A DNA stretch of 64,000 nucleotides from the NCBI RefSeq assembly GCF_030684675.1, contig NZ_JAUXXZ010000064.1:22012-86011 (forward strand). Direction: 5' to 3'. Positions 61,181 through 64,000 of the stretch are shown here, piece by piece. Numbering within the stretch: position 1 is the first letter of the stretch; every line of letters starts with the position of its first letter. The notes under the pieces were generated by a model. The model was given only the letters and a program-made list of their open reading frames with translations, made no database searches and was not told the DNA's origin. This DNA is from Daejeonella sp. (GTDB lineage: Bacteria; Bacteroidota; Bacteroidia; Sphingobacteriales; Sphingobacteriaceae). The translations under genes were made by a program, and so were the position numbers.

Positions 61181-61225
61181 ATTCGTAATTCGTAATTCGT
61201 AATTCGTAATTTAAAATTCGTAATT
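61181..61225. repeat. ATTCGTA tandem repeat running into a gene end
   Basis: Four exact ATTCGTA units and a fifth after a TTTAAA break. The last part lies inside the gene at 61211: its stop codon and final residues (NYEF) are read from the repeat. Confidence 0.8.
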
Positions 61226-62476
61226 ATATATCACAACATCCCCTGCCTCCACATCAATCGTATTGGCATAAGCACTTGCAGGAACGATCGACCCATCTTT
61301 GAGAATACGTTTCAATGATGGATCACCTGAAAGTGTTAAGCTCATTTTTTCGAGGTAGTCCGTATTAACAATTACAATGAATTGCTTGCCCCCATTTTCC
61401 AGTAATGAAACCAATGCAGTTTTACCTTCGGTCGCAAAAACCTTTATCGCTGCCGGCAAAACAGACATTCTTTTAGTGCCCGAGGGTATATTGTTTCCAA
61501 AAAACTGCAGGGACTTAACTTTTGCACCGTAAAACACCCCTGAAAGGCTTTTTATTTCCTGGTTCAATGTTTTGATATGGTCATAAACCGTACTTCTTTT
61601 ACCTTCAAGAGTGATTGGTCCGCCACGAAAATCTTCAGCTGACGATACGGGAGTCCAATAAGTAAAATACTGAAGTCCCTGGGCTCCATAGGCAAGGTTG
61701 GTAAACATTTGAACCCGCATTGTTGCCAATGTAGGATCTTCATGCTTACTATCAAACAGGATCGATTGAGCAAATCCCCAGAAAGGCTTATTTACTTTTT
61801 TGGCCTCATCCGAAAATATTTCCAGATTCTGATGCCATTTCTCATATACACCCTCTGCTGAAGTTAAGGGATAGGAATCAAAAGAAAGAAAATGCAACGG
61901 GACTTCCTTCGCGAATTTATTCACATAATCCCTGTAATCCGCAGTTCCAAGCTGTACTGGAGTAGCATAATTCGGAAAAAGGTTAACATAACAAAAATGC
62001 TTCGGATCAACAGCATTCACCCTTTTCGCCCAATTGCCCAGATCTGTAAATGCATCTACTGCGGGCTCATCCCGTAGAAAATAACCAGCCAGAGCCGGGT
62101 GATCCATGAAACGCTTTACAATTTTTTCAGTATCAGTTTTTAATTCCGGGCAACTGATCACGATCTTCATACCCGCCTGATGAGCTGCATCCAGTGATTT
62201 TTGTACATCCTGCGGACTTCCAAGAAAAGAGAAACTAATATCGAAACCTGCTTCTTTCATTTCAAGATATCTGGCTTTAGTAGCTTCTTCAGGAGGGATA
62301 CTGTACCAGCCTAGTATTGGAATATGCCCTTTGGATTCGAGTTTTTCTTGCGCAGAAGCAGATTGCAGTAGCAATCCTGGTAGAATTAAAGCTAAACAGA
62401 TGAGCCTGAATGAGATGCAAAGAATGTTAGTCTTATTCCTTTTAAAACTTTTCTGTACTTGAAGATCTGTTGACAT
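61211..62476 (-). CDS. Secreted TIM-barrel glycosidase-like protein
   Basis: A 421-residue protein with an N-terminal charged start and a hydrophobic stretch (residues about 19-42) as signal. The domain seen is GHIPILGWYSIPPEEATKAR, YFLRDEPAVDAFTDLGNW, HFLSFDSYPLTSAEGVYEKW and QGLQYFTYWTP, which fits a TIM barrel of the beta-galactosidase-like kind; Glu in YFLRDEPAV is the likely acid. Such proteins are exported and act on plant or microbial sugars, but no precise class is certain. The C-terminal 100 residues look like a beta-sandwich. The last residues are made by the ATTCGTA repeat. Confidence 0.75.
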   Translation of the reverse strand: MSTDLQVQKSFKRNKTNILCISFRLICLALILPGLLLQSASAQEKLESKGHIPILGWYSIPPEEATKARYLEMKEAGFDISFSFLGSPQDVQKSLDAAHQAGMKIVISCPELKTDTEKIVKRFMDHPALAGYFLRDEPAVDAFTDLGNWAKRVNAVDPKHFCYVNLFPNYATPVQLGTADYRDYVNKFAKEVPLHFLSFDSYPLTSAEGVYEKWHQNLEIFSDEAKKVNKPFWGFAQSILFDSKHEDPTLATMRVQMFTNLAYGAQGLQYFTYWTPVSSAEDFRGGPITLEGKRSTVYDHIKTLNQEIKSLSGVFYGAKVKSLQFFGNNIPSGTKRMSVLPAAIKVFATEGKTALVSLLENGGKQFIVIVNTDYLEKMSLTLSGDPSLKRILKDGSIVPASAYANTIDVEAGDVVIYNYEF

Positions 62477-62673
62477 AGGCTTGTTTTATTGAACTTAATT
62501 ATGGAGAGTTTAGGGCTGTTTAATTATTTCCAAATTAATGCTTAAAATCGCATTGGCTATCCTGAACTATCCTGAAGAATATTTGCGAGCAAAGTTGATA
62601 AAAAAATTATTCTCGCAGAGATTCTGTGTTGATTTCCAAATAAAATTATTTTTATCTTTGTTCTTTAAGACGG

Positions 62674-63741
62674 TCAAGAACCAGTCTGTGTAGCGTACTG
62701 ATCCTTTTGGCTTAGTGCGCTACTCCTTTTTAGATCGATATAGTCTTTCTGGTATTCATTTTTGCTTTTGTAAATCACGTAGATCATTTCCAGCAGTTTG
62801 CGCTGTACAGCTACCAATCCTTTCATTTTTATCCCCTGCCTGGAAACAATCCGCACATATAAATTCCGGAAGTTTTCATCATACTTTACTGCCGAGAGTG
62901 CTGGTAGGTGCATGGCCTTTCTCAGGTGCCGATTGCCTTTTTTAGATATACTTGGCTTTCCTTTGACCGATGTTCCGGACAATTTTTCCTTAACATCCAA
63001 CCCGGCATAGCTCGTGAGTTGCTTTTTATTTCTGATCATCTCAAATCCATTCGTTTCAGCCAGAACAATCGTGGCTGTTAATTCACCTATCCCAGGTATG
63101 CTGCAGATATTGGTTATTTCACTTTTTAAGATACGGTCACTATTGATGATCTCAGTTAAATCGGATTTTATCTCTTTTTCGTGTTTATTTAACAATCGCA
63201 TCCGTTCATTCAATCGTGCCACACTTCGCTCATTGGGTTCGGCTTCAGCCTGCTCGGCATGGAGCTGGTTCTTAACGATTACCCGCTCCATGACGATCTG
63301 ATCACGTTCACGGGTAAGCTGCTGCAGGCTTCGATAGGTCTTTTTAGGTTTATGCCAGCGGTCCAGATTTCTCTCCAGTCCGAACTGTGCGATGGCTTCT
63401 GAACAACTCTTGTCCGTGATTGTCTTGTTCTCCAGAGTCCGCATATAATTGCTGATCTTATTGGGAAGAACAATACTTACTTCGTAATTCTGAGCATAAA
63501 GATAAAAGGCAAATTTCTGGTGATATACTCCTGTAGCCTCCATCACGAAGCGAACGTTCACTTCAGGGTCGGTCAGTTTTTTTACCCAATCCAGTAATGT
63601 TAAAATGCCATTCTCGGTGTTCCTGCAAACTTTGTGTGCATACAGATCGACCCTCAGATCATCAAACATCCTGCCCAGGGTAACCACCAGTTCGCCTTGG
63701 GCCACATCTACGCCCAATACTTGTTTTAATACTTTCTTCAT
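62674..63741 (-). CDS. IS110-family transposase
   Basis: A 355-residue recombinase. The N-terminal DEDD domain has Asp12 in LGVDVAQGE, Glu68 in VMEATGVYHQK and Asp110 in TITDKSCSEAIA, with a long coiled middle. The C-terminal Transposase_20 domain has ICSIPGIGELTATIVLAE and SYAGLDVKEKLSGTSVKGKP, then ISKKGNRHLRKAMHLPAL, where the catalytic Ser is expected nearby. The length is full and I see no frameshift, so it may be active. IS110 enzymes act with a bridge RNA encoded in the noncoding end of the element. Confidence 0.92.
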   Translation of the reverse strand: MKKVLKQVLGVDVAQGELVVTLGRMFDDLRVDLYAHKVCRNTENGILTLLDWVKKLTDPEVNVRFVMEATGVYHQKFAFYLYAQNYEVSIVLPNKISNYMRTLENKTITDKSCSEAIAQFGLERNLDRWHKPKKTYRSLQQLTRERDQIVMERVIVKNQLHAEQAEAEPNERSVARLNERMRLLNKHEKEIKSDLTEIINSDRILKSEITNICSIPGIGELTATIVLAETNGFEMIRNKKQLTSYAGLDVKEKLSGTSVKGKPSISKKGNRHLRKAMHLPALSAVKYDENFRNLYVRIVSRQGIKMKGLVAVQRKLLEMIYVIYKSKNEYQKDYIDLKRSSALSQKDQYATQTGS

Positions 63742-63860
63742 CAGCTTAAAGGTTTAGTTTATAAAGTGATGAATCTCCCTTCGTCTTTTCTCCTGGTTGG
63801 ATATTCTGGATACTATGACTTGCATAATTCCTTACATTCTGTTCAAACTCTAAGAGATAA

Positions 63861-63932
63861 AAGGAATGAGGCTATTTCTCTACGACAATATACTTCCTGA
63901 GTTATTTAGACGCTAATGTGCTCTCATTCCTT
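63861..63932 (-). ncRNA. Candidate bridge-RNA stem of the IS110 element
   Basis: A perfect 10-base inverted repeat, AAGGAATGAG at 63861-63870 and CTCATTCCTT at 63923-63932, lies 120-190 bases upstream of the transposase start and encloses a 52-base loop. IS110-group elements are known to encode a structured RNA in this noncoding end that guides target choice. The position and size fit, but no RNA has been shown; the strand is assumed to be that of the transposase. Confidence 0.4.
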
Positions 63933-64000
63933 CTCACTTTAATTTCATAAATTTAAAGCTTTGTAAACATAGGAGACGCTGCGCTTAAACTACGGACAGT

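Larger units (their letters stand above)
62674..64000 (-). mobile_element. IS110-family insertion sequence (ends not defined)
   Basis: The element holds the complete transposase and about 260 noncoding bases upstream, up to the window end. I cannot see a direct repeat or inverted ends that would fix its borders; IS110 elements often have none. The downstream border should be between 62480 and 62673. The element sits just upstream of the glycosidase-like gene at 61211 and may have cut off its old promoter region. Confidence 0.6.

Noticed and set aside
61181..61225. Tandem ATTCGTA units as a CRISPR array
   Set aside because: Units are 7 bases long with no spacers, so it is a simple tandem repeat.
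62640..62660. TATCTTTG at about 62652 as a plus-strand promoter
   Set aside because: It would point into the antisense of the transposase and lacks a TTTG at the -33 distance; likely chance in AT-rich DNA.

Overview
The window looks like a chromosome segment of a Bacteroidota bacterium, most likely of the Sphingobacteriales type. Signs are low GC, promoters matching the Bacteroidota form (TTTG about 20 nt upstream of TAnnTTTG), a type IX secretion sorting tail on one protein, many twin-arginine leaders beginning MKRR, paired DUF1800/DUF1501 genes, YaiO-type outer-membrane proteins and PAS-rich histidine kinases. I saw no tRNA, rRNA, CRISPR array or prophage. The genus is not decided by what I can see.

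Layout. Positions 1-15.6 kb hold mostly single plus-strand metabolic or accessory genes: two DinB-like proteins, DoxX-like and YdcZ-like membrane proteins, a methyltransferase, a MepB-like protein, an alpha/beta hydrolase, a PhnA/YjdM zinc-ribbon protein, a GT39 glycosyltransferase, a D-aminoacylase-like amidohydrolase, an FMN protein, a DUF3179 protein, a Gfo/Idh/MocA oxidoreductase, an M20 peptidase, a PaiB-like protein and a GNAT acetyltransferase. A repeated hairpin element lies on both sides of the M20 gene. From 15.6 to 23.6 kb come a PQQ sugar dehydrogenase fused to cytochrome c, an exported SelA-like PLP protein, a hybrid histidine kinase, a Crp/Fnr regulator, and a YceI/Rossmann pair preceded by a perfect TTGAT-N4-ATCAA palindrome.

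From 23.1 to 29.1 kb a minus-strand operon (AGE epimerase, FucP-like sugar transporter, FAD oxidoreductase, BNR/Asp-box protein, exported RidA) looks like part of an amino-sugar or sialic-acid scavenging locus; three of its gene gaps are filled with short degenerate tandem repeats. An Nramp-like transporter with non-canonical metal motifs, a second PQQ dehydrogenase-cytochrome fusion and a DUF1800/DUF1501 pair follow. 

From 36.7 to 58.5 kb signalling and envelope genes dominate. A kinase with about ten PAS domains and three response-regulator proteins form one phosphorelay-like block. Next to it two half-operons meet tail to tail: YaiO outer-membrane barrel plus an unknown anchored protein on the plus strand, and response regulator, HEAT-repeat protein, processive GT2 synthase and LTA-synthase-like phosphotransferase on the minus strand. 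I read these six genes as a candidate synthase-dependent exopolysaccharide system with phospho-modification; this is the best candidate for a little-described system here. Two paralogous GAF histidine kinases flank the following region, one with a ruined ATP-binding domain. A folE-SDR-flavin reductase-MarR operon lies between them; its SDR appears to have lost about 50 residues. 

From 58.8 kb to the end are an M20 peptidase, tatA (fitting the many Tat leaders), an exported peroxiredoxin, a secreted TIM-barrel glycosidase-like protein and an IS110-family element whose upstream noncoding end carries an inverted repeat suitable for a bridge RNA. All function calls are from reading the sequence; no database search was run.
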